Positions 32,601 through 39,500 of a stretch of DNA of 64,000 nucleotides are shown here, in pieces; within the stretch, counting starts at the first letter, position 1, and each line of letters starts with the position of its first letter. The notes below the pieces were generated by a model that saw only the letters and a list, made by a program, of their open reading frames with translations, ran no database searches and had not been told where the DNA came from. The translations under genes and the position numbers were made by a program. This DNA is from Hippopus hippopus. Its lineage: Eukaryota; Mollusca; Bivalvia; Cardiida; Cardiidae. Where the stretch lies: positions 23,755,084 through 23,819,083 of the forward strand of contig OX328098.1 of the NCBI GenBank assembly GCA_946811185.2. The letters run 5' to 3'.

Positions 32601-34356
32601 AATATATACCAGATAATCAAGAGAAAGCAATGATTCTCCTGCATGAATAACCCCATCCATCATCAACATCTTCAGGGTCACACCTCTTCCTGTGAATGAA
32701 TGTCTTGCTTTCTTGTCCAGTTCACCCGTCTGTCTATTTGGGTCATCTCTCTTGAAGTCTTCATCATCTGGCTCGCCTTCAAAATCCTCAAAGTCATCCA
32801 TTGCAATATCCTTATTCATAGGCTCCTTGGGAAAAATAGAGGAAAACTGTATTGAATATGTTTCTTATTTCCTGATCCATACATGGAACTCTTGAAGATA
32901 AAGACACGTTAAGTACTGCTTCCAGGGCCACAGGTAAACAAAAATCAGTGGCATCATATATGAAGAACAATCAAATGCAACCATCAGTACTAACGGAGGT
33001 ACAATTTATTGCGGTGTAGAGTCTAATATGAATTTAGGCTTTCATTTCTCATTTTCTTCTCCCATTATGGGTTATTTAATGATTTTGCTACATTACGGGC
33101 ACTTTGTTCATTCTGTTGAATGATATCAGACTGTCTCGTTAGATATCTTGCTCATTTTCTGACAATGTATGCACAAGAGTGCTCAAAGACAGCTCTCTTG
33201 GCTCGCAACAATAAGTATGGATAACTCTTTACCAAGTGGGAAAAGTTTTGACTTGTCCAAATTGAAGGCATTTGCATACGGCAAAATTAAATTGCCTAAA
33301 AAAAGTGACATTTGTTTTTGATAGGGTGGAAAACATTGCGAAGCGGTTTCATATAGTGTGATTAGGTTTTTTTGTTTTCATACCTCCATGTAAAGGAAAA
33401 AAAAATATCTTCATAATTTAGATGAACATCTATCTCAGTTGTTTAAATTCAACAATATAAAAGAATAGGGTGTTTTGGGGTTAAGGCGGTGTTTTAGTGG
33501 TATTTCGGTGATTCATCAGGCCACATCAGAGCTACCCTCCAAATCGGAAGTAAGTTTACCACTAGCAAAGTTTTGAAGCAAATACAATGTGCAATGGCAT
33601 TATGGGCACCCATTCAAGCCCTAGCCATAACACATGCTGCTTAATTATAATGGAGAGTCTTGCATTAAACCGAACCCCTGTAAAAGTTAACTCAACAGCT
33701 AAGTAGGTTTAAAGCACTTATATATAAAACTGTAGCACACTAGTTATTGCCACTCTCCGTGACATTAAAGTCTTGAGTTATGACAGAGATATGAGAATTT
33801 GAGACAATGTATGAAATGTGTACTAGCCATGCTCTAGCAAATGGGGGGCTTAGTTCATCTCCTTGAAGCATTATACCAATCAAGCCAACACATCATTATG
33901 GATCCATAATAGCCACTTTTTTTTTACAATCAAGGGGTAGACTGGTTCTTGGGCATACAGAAAATTGACCAATAGCAAAAATTTCCGGCCCAGGTCAGCC
34001 TGCATGAAGACTACAAGGTCATGACAATATCTCAGGTCTTCAAAGAAAAATAAAGACCAGCTGAAAAATTATCACTCGGTCCAAATGTTGAATCAACCTC
34101 TAACATGCACCAAGAAAAGAAGAGATTGAAGCATTACGAACTGTTAATGTATAGAAAATAATCACTACATCGTGTTTTGTTCTATGTTATGGCACAGGAT
34201 AAGAGACCATGTCAAGGATGCGAAACAATGCAGTGTTTATCCGAATAGAATATCCGAATAAACGTTACTTCTCCAACACAAAGCCGGTTGCAGAATGCCC
34301 AATCATTTAAGGCATTTTACTTATGCCACTCCAATTACCTCTCTCGTTTCTTCCAT
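14549..34356 (-). CDS. MPND: MPND orthologue (RAMA + MPN/JAMM protein), full span
   Basis: Fourteen exons join in frame without a stop to 522 codons: 34339-34356, 32610-32825, 31227-31373, 30669-30758, 27720-27943, 24501-24544, 23320-23476, 22474-22570, 21204-21276, 18651-18727, 17369-17537, 16766-16836, 15886-15975, 14549-14641. From N to C: an acidic leader; a RAMA domain (exons 2-4, VTLKMLMMDGVIHAGESLL to WKALWLKQ); a Pro/Thr-rich acidic linker; an MPN domain with catalytic Glu in SEVVGYLGG and the zinc motif HSHP-x9-D; the MVMPPPE and YLEKLK blocks typical of MPND. JAMM proteins with these residues are zinc isopeptidases. The vertebrate protein is nuclear, and its RAMA domain has been linked to N6-methyladenine recognition. 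Activity here is inferred. Introns are packed with MITEs. The last exon is uncertain. Confidence 0.92.
14708..14771. repeat. Family P core palindrome
   Basis: CCAGTGTAGATCAAGATCAG pairs almost perfectly with the arm ending CTACACTGTCC, within an MPND intron. Two further single arms lie at 14484-14530. Confidence 0.85.
14772..15177. other. MPND intron sequence
   Basis: AT-rich, no recognised element. Confidence 0.4.
15178..15345 (-). mobile_element. Family M MITE, copy 12 (truncated)
   Basis: Core around 15285 is degenerate. The arm keeps ACTTGCCAAAATTGAAAAC. Confidence 0.6.
15535..15836 (-). mobile_element. SINE type a, minus strand
   Basis: The minus strand starts with a decayed tRNA-like head (AGTAGCATGCAGGACTTG near 15805) and continues through TGATAGT, GAGAGG..ATTCCTC and the CCATATAAT..TTGAAAACGGCAT tail. 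Confidence 0.7.
15886..15975 (-). CDS. MPND: MPND exon 13
   Basis: 90 bp, phase 0 at both ends, acceptor CCTGTAG, donor GTAAGA. Encodes SVKTDYGVPMSLKYS and ends SEELLHEM, matching the DYGIPM and LHEMM blocks of MPND. Confidence 0.9.
16104..16323 (-). mobile_element. Family M MITE, copy 13
   Basis: TTAACCCTATACCAAATGAC start and GGTAAGTAGTTAA end. The core near 16243 is weakened. Confidence 0.75.
16636..16748 (+). mobile_element. Family M half-copy 14
   Basis: Only the right arm remains, from the core CGTTTTCTATCCTTTCAAAG to the TTAA end near 16748. It lies 18 bp from MPND exon 12. Confidence 0.65.
16766..16836 (-). CDS. MPND: MPND exon 12
   Basis: 71 bp; acceptor CTGAACAG, donor GTGAGT. 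Encodes (S)PYDSKSTKTESSVRMYMV and ends MPPPE, the conserved strand after the MPN core. Confidence 0.92.
17369..17537 (-). CDS. MPND: MPND exon 11 (JAMM zinc motif)
   Basis: 169 bp; acceptor ATATTTCAG, donor GTAAGT. Contains SLVGWYHSHPYSPAEPSVKD, so the H-x-H-x10-D zinc ligands and the Ser are all present. Confidence 0.96.
17893..17955 (+). mobile_element. Family B MITE fragment
   Basis: AAGCCATGCTCTGTGAAAAG end and GTATCGACCCATGTCAGCAC. Truncated by the next MITE. Confidence 0.6.
17984..18175 (+). mobile_element. Family M MITE, copy 15
   Basis: CTTTACCAAATAATCCCC start, core at 18040-18100, right arm decayed. Confidence 0.65.
18382..18605 (-). mobile_element. Family M MITE, copy 16
   Basis: TTAATTTTATACC start, well-preserved core at 18485-18545, end GGAAAAGCGTTAA. 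It lies 46 bp from MPND exon 10. Confidence 0.8.
18651..18727 (-). CDS. MPND: MPND exon 10
   Basis: 77 bp; acceptor TTATTTACAG, donor GTATGA. Encodes LSIQQSFPCRCRLGDSQ and ends LVEDE, matching the AFPCRSRLGD block of vertebrate MPND. Confidence 0.9.
18836..19371 (+). mobile_element. Family M MITE, copy 17, split by a nested element
   Basis: TTAACTCTTTACCAGGGAAC start and GTGGTAGAGAGTTAA end. The core is cut after GTGGGAAAAG by the insert at 18909-19207. Confidence 0.8.
18909..19207 (+). mobile_element. Hairpin-tailed element nested in MITE copy 17
   Basis: Starts AGCTTCGCAGAGCGG. It holds a GACGGACAGACAGACGG tract and ends with the hairpin ACCCTTCGGGT followed by an A-rich tail. A 5-bp AAAAG flank on both sides may be a target duplication. 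Confidence 0.7.
19610..19855 (-). mobile_element. SINE type d
   Basis: The minus strand begins with a clear tRNA-like head, GTAGCTCAGTGGTTAGCAT (A box) and GGTTCAATAC (B box). Body: AGGGAATTTTTGCC, then the CAGTGGCTTGG-type block. Confidence 0.7.
19972..20338. mobile_element. TIR element, ends TTATTATACTGCAAAG
   Basis: Left TTATACTGCAAAG and right CTTTGCAGTATAATAA are perfect inverted copies about 367 bp apart. The inside is unclassified. The long hairpin at 20343 follows directly. Confidence 0.6.
20343..20486. repeat. Long GC-rich hairpin, ~70-bp arms
   Basis: TATGGTCAGGTGGCATGGGA pairs with the arm ending CCACCTGACCGTACAAC. The arms stay complementary through ACTTGGAAACTTGTTCACGG to a short CCTTCGG-type loop at about 20410-20420. 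Confidence 0.85.
20660..20900 (-). mobile_element. SINE type a, partial
   Basis: Tail block ATTGACTTTATGGTGTTTAA (inverted), then ATTTCAGTTATACTGCAGCA and GAGAGAGGAATGAATCC. The tRNA head is missing. Confidence 0.65.
20933..21161 (-). mobile_element. Family M MITE, copy 18 (well preserved)
   Basis: TTAACTCTTTACC start and GGTAAAGGGTTAA end. The core at 21037-21103 is essentially a perfect palindrome centred on GGTAACC. It lies 43 bp from MPND exon 9. Confidence 0.9.
21204..21276 (-). CDS. MPND: MPND exon 9 (catalytic Glu)
   Basis: 73 bp; acceptor TTTTTTCAG, donor GTATGT. Encodes DFHSHLTTSEVVGYLGGKW. The Glu of SEVVGYLGG is the conserved JAMM general base. Confidence 0.95.
21336..21505 (+). 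mobile_element. Family M MITE, copy 19 (right-truncated)
   Basis: CTTTACCAAACAATTATC start, core near 21415, right arm ends after CCATTTGAGTCACATTC. Confidence 0.65.
21628..21853 (-). mobile_element. Family M MITE, copy 20
   Basis: TTAACTCTTTACCAAATGGC start, core near 21762, end GTGGTTAAGGGTTAA. Confidence 0.8.
22474..22570 (-). CDS. MPND: MPND exon 8 (MPN domain start)
   Basis: 97 bp; acceptor CTTTCCAG, donor GTATGT. Encodes DQNQLVDCETFSNLGKAQ, then PYTVSMSTNSLLLL. The last strand leads into the DFHSH block. Confidence 0.92.
22668..22805 (-). mobile_element. SINE type a fragment
   Basis: Tail GATTGATTGTATGGTATTTG and TTTCAGTTATATGGCGTC, cut after AACCAGTACTC. Confidence 0.55.
22942..23090 (-). 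mobile_element. Family M MITE, copy 21 (left-truncated)
   Basis: Core GGTAGAAAGCATTGTGG...CCCACAATGTTTGC. A family P arm lies just before it (22905-22937). Confidence 0.6.
23190..23264. repeat. Family P core palindrome
   Basis: GGACAGTGTAGATCAGAGATC pairs with GATCTTGATCTACACTGTCC around a TTCTGTG loop. Confidence 0.85.
23320..23476 (-). CDS. MPND: MPND exon 7
   Basis: 157 bp; acceptor ATTTTTCAG, donor GTAAGT. Encodes linker LNLSMKDTGSKKVQPTPQ..VKQEIK and ends ASLPYRSVL before the MPN domain. VKQE could be a SUMO site (inference). Confidence 0.9.
23513..24010 (+). mobile_element. Family M MITE, copy 22, split by a SINE
   Basis: The left arm and core run to CCCACAATGTTTT (23631). The right arm resumes at 23905 with the same 13 bp and continues to about 24010 (TTTGTTGTCTACAAATGCTG). 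Confidence 0.7.
23632..23904 (+). mobile_element. SINE type a with 13-bp target duplication
   Basis: 5'-truncated type a SINE ending ACCATACAAACAAACAAATC. Direct repeats CCCACAATGTTTT at 23619-23631 and 23905-23917 flank it exactly, as expected for LINE-driven insertion. Confidence 0.85.
24064..24160 (-). mobile_element. SINE type b fragment, minus strand
   Basis: Inverse of the type b body: CTGCTTCCTGGAGACTACAC, GTGTGGGCCTATGAATATTC and TTGACACC. Abuts the next SINE in opposite orientation. Confidence 0.65.
24161..24440 (+). mobile_element. SINE type a
   Basis: tRNA-like head with GGTCTCTGGTTTGATCCC (B box). The body ATCATTGTGACAGGTAAC and GAAACTCCAGCCAAGCATGG follows. Confidence 0.75.
24501..24544 (-). 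CDS. MPND: MPND exon 6 (44-bp microexon)
   Basis: Acceptor CTTTCCAG, donor GTACAT. Encodes KSEPEMMYIEEQEE. Its one-base ends resolve an otherwise incompatible phase between exons 5 and 7 on both sides, which is strong support despite its size. Confidence 0.88.
24568..24830. mobile_element. Family B MITE, copy 2
   Basis: Ends GAGCTGTGCTCTGTGAAAAG and AGAGCATGGCTC. Flanks ATTT/ATTT look like a 4-bp target duplication. The GC-rich core is at 24622-24660. Confidence 0.85.
24835..25084. mobile_element. Family B MITE, copy 3, inverted and adjacent
   Basis: Ends GATCCATGCTCTGGTAAAAG and AACAGAGTGTGGCTC. Four bases separate it from copy 2, so the pair forms a larger inverted arrangement. Confidence 0.75.
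25350..26130. repeat. ~160-bp tandem units in a dispersed element
   Basis: TGAGCTCT recurs near 25433, 25592 and 25758 in diverged ~160-bp units. The segment from 25840 shares GTGTCAAAAAT and CCCAAGTTTGAAGTAAATAT with the elements at 41640, 42235 and 46735. Confidence 0.6.
26251..27404 (+). mobile_element. Satellite-bearing element with hairpins at both ends
   Basis: 5' hairpin GGCCC-TTGA-GGGCC at 26258-26271. Four or more ~156-bp units follow (GGCTACTTTTCCCATA at 26710, 26866, 27023, 27178), then a GACGGA tract and the 3' hairpin AGCTCTGC...AGAGCT ending in CTAA. It interrupts a family M copy that resumes at 27405. Confidence 0.75.
27405..27590 (-). mobile_element. Family M remnant
   Basis: CTCTTTACTGAATGGCAAAA start and a degenerate core, cut at the left by the satellite-bearing element. 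Confidence 0.5.
27720..27943 (-). CDS. MPND: MPND exon 5 (linker)
   Basis: 224 bp; acceptor CTATTTCAG, donor GTAACA. Encodes LPSGILTQDPISDTAMGQ, a Ser/Thr/Pro-rich stretch, and ends KVNETPER. Low complexity, as expected for the RAMA-MPN linker. Confidence 0.9.
27958..28175 (+). mobile_element. Family M MITE, copy 23
   Basis: TGTTACCAAACAATTCTG start, core near 28040, right end AATCACACGGTTAGGTAAC. It begins 15 bp upstream of the MPND exon 5 acceptor. Confidence 0.7.
28357..28519 (-). mobile_element. Family M copy 24 (degenerate)
   Basis: CTTGCCCAAATTGAAAGCAC arm and shortened core. Ends at the TTAA that starts copy 25. Confidence 0.5.
28516..28748 (+). mobile_element. Family M MITE, copy 25 (near consensus)
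   Basis: TTAACCCTTTACCACACAATC start and TTTGGTAAAGAGTTAA end. The core at 28573-28642 is perfect apart from a four-base loop insertion (GCTGGCTGGTAACCAGC). Confidence 0.9.
28862..29097. mobile_element. TIR MITE (family K), copy 1
   Basis: AGGCCTATC...TGTGTTTAGGGTTTTCC at left and the inverse AAACCCTAAACACAGA...GCCTAA at right. The inside includes CCTACCTACCCTACCTAC. Confidence 0.8.
29240..30322 (+). mobile_element. Hairpin-ended element with a 467-bp internal duplication
   Basis: 5' hairpin GGCGC-TTGA-GCGCC at 29252-29265. The block 29396-29862 is repeated at 29863-30319. Each block ends with a (GGAC)n-like tract and the hairpin CTGGCC-TTC-GGCCAG then GGAGCTAA. It splits a family M copy (GTGAAAACATATTG before, GCTGGTAATCAG after). 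Confidence 0.85.
30395..30622 (-). mobile_element. Family M MITE, copy 27
   Basis: TTAACTTTTTACTACATGAG start, core near 30530, end TTTGAAAAAGGGTCA. It begins inside the right arm of the copy split by the previous element and ends 46 bp before MPND exon 4. Confidence 0.7.
30669..30758 (-). CDS. MPND: MPND exon 4 (end of RAMA domain)
   Basis: 90 bp; acceptor TTATTAATAG, donor GTAAGA. Encodes VKYKGRKLDSWKALWLKQ, matching the VKYKGQKL block of vertebrate MPND. Confidence 0.93.
30889..31102 (+). mobile_element. Family M MITE, copy 28
   Basis: TTAAACCTTTACCACAC start, perfect core at 30928-30992, end GGTAAAGAATTAA. Confidence 0.85.
31227..31373 (-). CDS. MPND: MPND exon 3 (RAMA core)
   Basis: 147 bp; acceptor TTTCAACAG, donor GTGAGT. 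Encodes GQKFTADLLPNGRI, FPSPSSWAMYCKKLVNPS and SGCGWST, the hallmark RAMA sequence of MPND. Confidence 0.95.
31740..31899 (-). mobile_element. Family M MITE, copy 29 (left-truncated)
   Basis: Arm ATGGCTCAAATGATGG, core near 31815, end GTGTGGTAAAGGGTTAA. Confidence 0.7.
32036..32296. mobile_element. Family B MITE, copy 4
   Basis: Ends GAGCCACACTCTGTGAAAAA and CAAAGCATGGCTC. ATAT on both flanks fits a 4-bp target duplication. Core GTCAGCCTCCGCAGTCTGCG. Confidence 0.85.
32393..32600. mobile_element. Family P MITE next to an MPND splice donor
   Basis: TTAACCCTCAGAGCACC at left and the TTAA at 32597-32600 at right. Core palindrome at 32504-32558. Only nine intronic bases separate it from MPND exon 2. 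Confidence 0.75.
32610..32825 (-). CDS. MPND: MPND exon 2 (acidic leader and RAMA start)
   Basis: 216 bp; acceptor TTCCCAAG, donor GTATAT. Encodes EPMNKDIAMDDFEDFEGE, an acidic stretch, then GVTLKMLMMDGVIHAGESLL. If exon 1 is not used, the internal ATG at 32819 could start the protein. Confidence 0.93.
33221..33341 (-). mobile_element. Family M half-copy 30
   Basis: ACTCTTTACCAAGTGGGAAA through GGTGGAAAACATTGCG. The right half is missing. Confidence 0.65.
33345..33825. other. MPND intron 1 sequence
   Basis: No recognised element or exon. Confidence 0.35.
33826..34004. mobile_element. Family B MITE, copy 5 (truncated)
   Basis: AGCCATGCTCTAGCAAATGG end, internal AATTGACCAATAGCAAAAAT, cut in the GC-rich core. 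Confidence 0.65.
34339..34356 (-). CDS. MPND: MPND exon 1 coding part
   Basis: ATG in good context (GAAATGG) followed by EETRE and a GTAATT donor in phase 0. The same frame stays open upstream to 34536 (MKNILLLTY..), which could extend the protein with a signal-like start. A nuclear MPND makes that less likely. Confidence 0.6.
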
Positions 34357-34827
34357 TTCAAGATCACAGATCTCGTAATTTTCAAATAGTCTCGATATTC
34401 TACAGATTATTTCATAATCTTTTTTGCATTTTCCTTTGTTTTCAGCTTGTTTTGAGCAGTTCAGGCGGAGTGACTTCCCTTCCTTTTGGTCATTAAAGAT
34501 CAAGGCACTGTACGTAAGAAGTAAGATGTTTTTCATCAGTACTAAGCCACAGTAACATAGATGTTGTCAGCAGCAGTAATTAAGATATTACAAATCAATA
34601 ATACAAATAAAAAGTTTAAACGGCCTGGAGATAACATGGTTTGATTCTTTCTTGTAAGTTATTGTCAATGCCATTCTCTAACGGATGTGATATTAAGAAG
34701 ACTTTCTTGGTCAAAGGGAAATAACTCCTATATTTTTAAATTCATTACAAGTGCAAGATTGACCTCCCTTATTGTTAAAAATAAGTATTTGGCATTTTAG
34801 TAAAAGGAACTGACAATAGATGGTATT

Positions 34828-35053
34828 TTAACCATTCACTAACACAATCCCGAGGTTTAACAACTCTGAAGGAAAAGGCTTATGAAAACGTTGCGGGAAA
34901 AAGAAAAAAATGCTGGCAACTAGCAAATTCTCCTTCTCCCACTATGTTGTCTATCCTATCAAAGACAAAGATCATCACTTGTGCTACATTTATTTTGTCG
35001 TCTGCAAGTACTTTCTGGTTAAGTCCAAATACTTGTCATTTAGTAAAAAGTCA
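34828..35053 (+). mobile_element. Family M MITE, copy 31
   Basis: TTAACCATTCACTAACACAA start, core near 34917, end CATTTAGTAAAAAGTCAA. Upstream of MPND. Confidence 0.75.
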
Positions 35054-35128
35054 ATATTTATTTTCAATTGTAAACAGACTATTGTTAACAACTGTTAGCA
35101 GACTGCGTATTTACCATATTCAAAACAT

Positions 35129-35278
35129 TTAAACCTTTACCACACAATACAGAATTTGAATGACCCTGGTGGACCAGGCTTATGAAAACATTGTGGGAAA
35201 AGGAGAAAATGCTGGTAACCAACATTTTCTCCTTTTTTAGTACAATGTTTTCTATCGTATCAGAAACCTTACGGTAAG
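35129..35278 (+). mobile_element. Family M MITE, copy 32 (right-truncated)
   Basis: TTAAACCTTTACCACAC start and a good core at 35180-35252. The right arm is lost after TCTATCGTATCAG. Confidence 0.75.
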
Positions 35279-35521
35279 TTTATTTGTATCAGTTTTTTTT
35301 TTTTTTCAAATCCCTCTGGGTCAGGGTACCAAAGCTACTGTATTGACAGTCTAGAGGTAAATATATTTCGCTTAATCGACAAAAAATTTATTACGTCAAG
35401 CAAGTATTTCTGTGAACATTAACAAGTGCTGTAGACTCTATTAAAGTGCACAATCTGAATGGCAGGTCTCTGTAGCATGTCGTGATTATGTCATTAGACT
35501 TTCAAACTAATCCAACCTCCC

Positions 35522-35737
35522 TTAACCCTTTACCACACAATGACGACTTTAAACGCCCCTGAAAGAAAAAGCCTTTGAAAACATTGTGGAAAAAGGAGAA
35601 AATGCTGGTTACCAACATTTTCTCCTTTTCCCACAATGTTTTCTACCCTATGAAAGAAAAATCATTTCATATGAGCCACATTGAAACGGTCATCAGCAAA
35701 TGCTTTCATGAAATCTTGTCGTGTGGTAAAGGGTTAA
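35522..35737 (+). mobile_element. Family M MITE, copy 33
   Basis: TTAACCCTTTACCACACAAT start and GTGTGGTAAAGGGTTAA end. Core at 35577-35642. Confidence 0.9.
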
Positions 35738-35904
35738 TCAATATAAACAAGTTGTGTCAAAAGCCACGACTTCAGCATTCTAAATTCAATTAAAAAGAAA
35801 TTAAGGTATTTCAGTTTTTTGATGGTATTTTGGTGATTCAGACCCATCTGTAAAAGCTTTGAATTTGGACCAGTCTAAAATTTAATCCTTTGGTAAAGAG
35901 TTAC

Positions 35905-36137
35905 AGTACTTCTTTACCATACGGCAACACTGAGTGGTCCGAATTGAAAGCATTAGCAGAAGAAAAATTACAAGTTGCTCAAATGATTGGGTTTGTTTCT
36001 GAAAGGTAAGAAAACATTGTGGGAAAAGGAAAAAAAAAGAATGCTGGTTACCAGCATTTTCTCCTTTTCTGACAGTGTTTTCAACAGTCAAATTCCATAT
36101 GGTTTTTAAAATTTGGGATTGAGTGGTATTGGGTTGA
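35905..36137 (-). mobile_element. Family M MITE, copy 34
   Basis: CTTCTTTACCATACGGC start, core at about 36008-36080 with a poly-A interruption, end GAGTGGTATTGGGTTGAA. A leftover right arm of another copy precedes it at 35840-35903. Confidence 0.75.
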
Positions 36138-36224
36138 AGGAGGCTATTCAGATTCTGAAATTATTGTGGGGGGCTAAAAACACAAGTCTTAGCAAACTGC
36201 ATAGAATCAGAGGATGATACTGGT

Positions 36225-36455
36225 ATCAGTGTTTGTATGTTTGTTTGTAGAGTGCTTAACTCTGTTTTCAACATTATTTAAGTTATATTGCGGCGACCAG
36301 TGCACATATCCATGCTTTTATCAGTTCTTTGCTCAATAATCTGTGCAAGCCACTGGTTGCTTTCCCACGCAACCATTGTCAACACAATATTCTTTGGTGA
36401 GAAGGAAATGAATCCTGTCCCAAGGACTATCATTAATCCTCAGAAAAAAATTTGC
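36225..36455 (-). mobile_element. SINE type a, minus strand
   Basis: ATTATTTAAGTTATATTGCG, GGCGACCAGTGCACATATCC and ACTATCATTAATCCTCAG of the type a body. No tRNA head. Confidence 0.65.
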
Positions 36456-36505
36456 CAAGTGGGATGATAAAGCAATAAAAACTATATTGAAACTTTGACT
36501 AGATT

Positions 36506-36599
36506 TTATTTTGAGGACATAGCAGACTTTTGCTTGTAAACTTTGAATTCATATTTGATCCCATTCTCCTCTTGCATTGCTGAGCTCGTGTCTGCCTCC
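36506..36599 (-). CDS. DHFR-B exon 6
   Basis: Acceptor TATTTTCAG. Encodes EADTSSAMQEENGIKYEF, then KVYKQKSAMSSK and TAA. The NGIKYEFKVY strand matches the C-terminal strand of DHFR. Confidence 0.9.
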
Positions 36600-39500
36600 C
36601 TGAAAATACAGCAAAAAATATGAGTCATTCTCTGTCAATAGTGGGTTTAATTCACCTGCAAAAAGTATCAACCCATGTCAGCCTGCACAGTCTGCGCAGG
36701 CTGAAATGGGTTGAAACTTTTTGCTATTTGTACATTTTCTGCATGTCCAGGAACCATTCTACCACACGATTTGGTTGGTTGTTAGACAAAATGGATTTTA
36801 TGGATCCACAATTATGTGATGACTTGCTTGGTGTAATGCATTACTAAAATTAATTTAAACCCCCTTTTCCGAGAGCACAGCTCATAAACAGTATTGACAG
36901 CACTCGTGCAAAAAGGGCATTTCATGCATTTTCATTATGCATTATACTGGGCAAGTTGTCACACAAAATGGATCCATTTTGTCTAAAACCTGGCTAAGTC
37001 ATGAGGTAGGATAGTTCTCTTGCATGCAAGAAATGTGCAGACAGCAAATAATTTGGACCCAGGTCAGCCTGGCTACCAGCATGTTTTCCTTTTTCCACAA
37101 TGTTTTCAAAAGCATTTAACCTCAGGGTTGTTAAAGGTTTGTTTGGTAATATAATTATGGTACAAAATACATGAGGATAAGGTAAAAGTGAGCTGCAGCA
37201 CAATACTCCTTTTCCTAGTGTATTCCACACAATCACAAGTTTTAACGACCCAGGGAGATTAGACTTTTGAAAACGTGGAAAAAAGGAGAAAATGCTGGTC
37301 ACCAGCATTTTCTCCTTTTCCCACAATGTTGTCTGATCTTTCAGAAACAAACCCTATCATTTGAGCCACATTTAATTTGTTGTCAGCAAACGCTTTCAAT
37401 TTGGACCAGTCTAAAACATTGTTGTGTGGTGAAGAGTTTAGCACACATCCAAGGGATGATTAAAACATGCTTGCTTCACTCTTTACCAATGGCAAAATTT
37501 TAGACTTGTCCAAATCCCAACCATTTGCACACAAAAAATGAAATTTAGCTCAAGTGTGGAAATTGTCTTTGAAAGGGTAGCTGGTTACCAGCATTTTCTC
37601 CTTTTCTCACAATGTTTTCAGAAAGTCTTCTTCCTGAAGGGTTTTAAACCCCAGGATTGTGTTTAAAGGGCCAACTGATTGATTCAATGGTGTTGTAAGT
37701 CACTTTTAACATCATTTCATTCATACCACTGTGAGAGCTCACATAATTTATTCATATATGTCCTGGGTTTCACCAGTACTGGACTAGTTCTATGAAGTGT
37801 CTTGTCCAAGGACCCTCCCTTGAAAAACCAAGTGCTTTCAGTGAAGTTCAAACCCATGGCCTCCAGGTTAAGTGTCCTGCATTATACCACAGAGCTACAC
37901 AGGACCCCATGCTTAACCCTATACCGCACAATCGTAAGTTTTAACAACCCTGACAATGATGGTTTTTTAAACAAAATAGTGGGAAAGAAGAAAATGCTGG
38001 TTACCAGCATTTTATCCTATTTCCACAATGTTTTCTAGCCTTTCAGGGACAAATCTCAGCATTTGAGTCCCATAGAATCTGTTGTCTGTGGATGCTTTCA
38101 TTTTGGTTGAGTCTAAAATTCTGTGGTTTGGCAGAGAGTTAAGGATTAAGATAGGTTGCCTTCCCATTTTAGGTGCCAAGCCCCAATAGCGCAGTCAGTA
38201 ACACACAGGAATTGAGAATAGTGGATTGCTGAATTGAATACCCGGCTTGGTCAATTTCTTTTCACAGATTGATGAAAGTCATGATAACGGGATACATTCC
38301 TCTCTCACCGCTGGTCATTGTTTCAACAATAGTTATGTAGGAAAACAACCAGTGGCTTGGGAAGAATATTGGGTAAGTAATGGTAAAAGAAACTCCAGCA
38401 TGGTTGCCGCGATTTAACTAAAATGATGTTGAAAATGGCATTAAACACCATACAATCAATCAAGTCTCTTTCAGGTGGCCACCGAGATACATCCTACTGT
38501 ACCTTATTTCTGTAAAATCGTCCTCAAACTCTGGGAAGAAAGCATCAGCTGGAAAGTCTGTGTATATACGAGTGAGGTATAATCTGCTGCACTGGGAATG
38601 TTCTAGAGCAACCTACAACAATAAAATATTTACAAGAACATGATTTATAAACTTTTATATGGCCTGCAACACGTGAAAAGAGGTATTCGGACATTTGCGT
38701 AAAGTGTCGTTTCGGATCAGCCTGCGCTATCCGCGCAGGCTAATCCGAGACGGCACTTTACAACTCAGTTAGATTTTGTCCTACAAAAGACTTGCAACAA
38801 ATAGAAAATTACAGAAGAATGAGAAATGTCGTTTCGGATAAGTCTGTGTGTACTGCGCAGGCTGATTCGGAACGACACTTTACGCAAATGTCAGAATGCC
38901 CCTTTTCGCGTGTTGCAGGCCATATAATTGAGCCATGCTCTGTGAAAAGAGGGTTTAACTCTTTTACACATGTCTGAGCCAATCAGATAGCTAGTCTTTG
39001 ATTTCAGAATTAGAACTGAATATTAATAGTTATAGAATTAAGCAACAACACAATGGAAGGTTTTATATAAGAAAAAAAAAAAATGATGAAAATTGAGAAG
39101 ATAAGTAGGGTTCTAAGATGGATTCCTCAAAGTGGGCTGAGGGGGCCCTCTATAGCTCAGTGGTAAAGGGTAGGATTAGTACCCTAAAGGCACTGGGTTA
39201 GAGCCTAACTGGTAGTACTGGGTTTTGCATAGGAGTGTGTATGGGCTAGACACTTTAAAATCCCAGCCTAGTACTGGTGGAACCCAGGACATAATTATTC
39301 ATGTGAATTAGTAAGCTGTCGCTCTGATATTACTGAAATAACTCTGAAAGCAGCATAACACATCATTCAATCAATCAATCAATCAAGGTTGGCTGAAGAG
39401 TATGGGAGAAATGTTATCAAGTTGAATCTGTGGATGAACAAGATTCCATTTTGGAATGTCTGCTTTCAAGCTTTGAGATTTTTTTTCCATTTTTTTTCCC

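Noticed and set aside
34357..34536. Signal-peptide-like start for MPND (MKNILLLTY)
   Set aside because: The frame is open, but a secreted start does not fit a nuclear RAMA-JAMM protein. The downstream ATG has better context. Kept only as an alternative.
36994..37350. 118-codon minus-strand frame
   Set aside because: Made of family B and family M repeat sequence.
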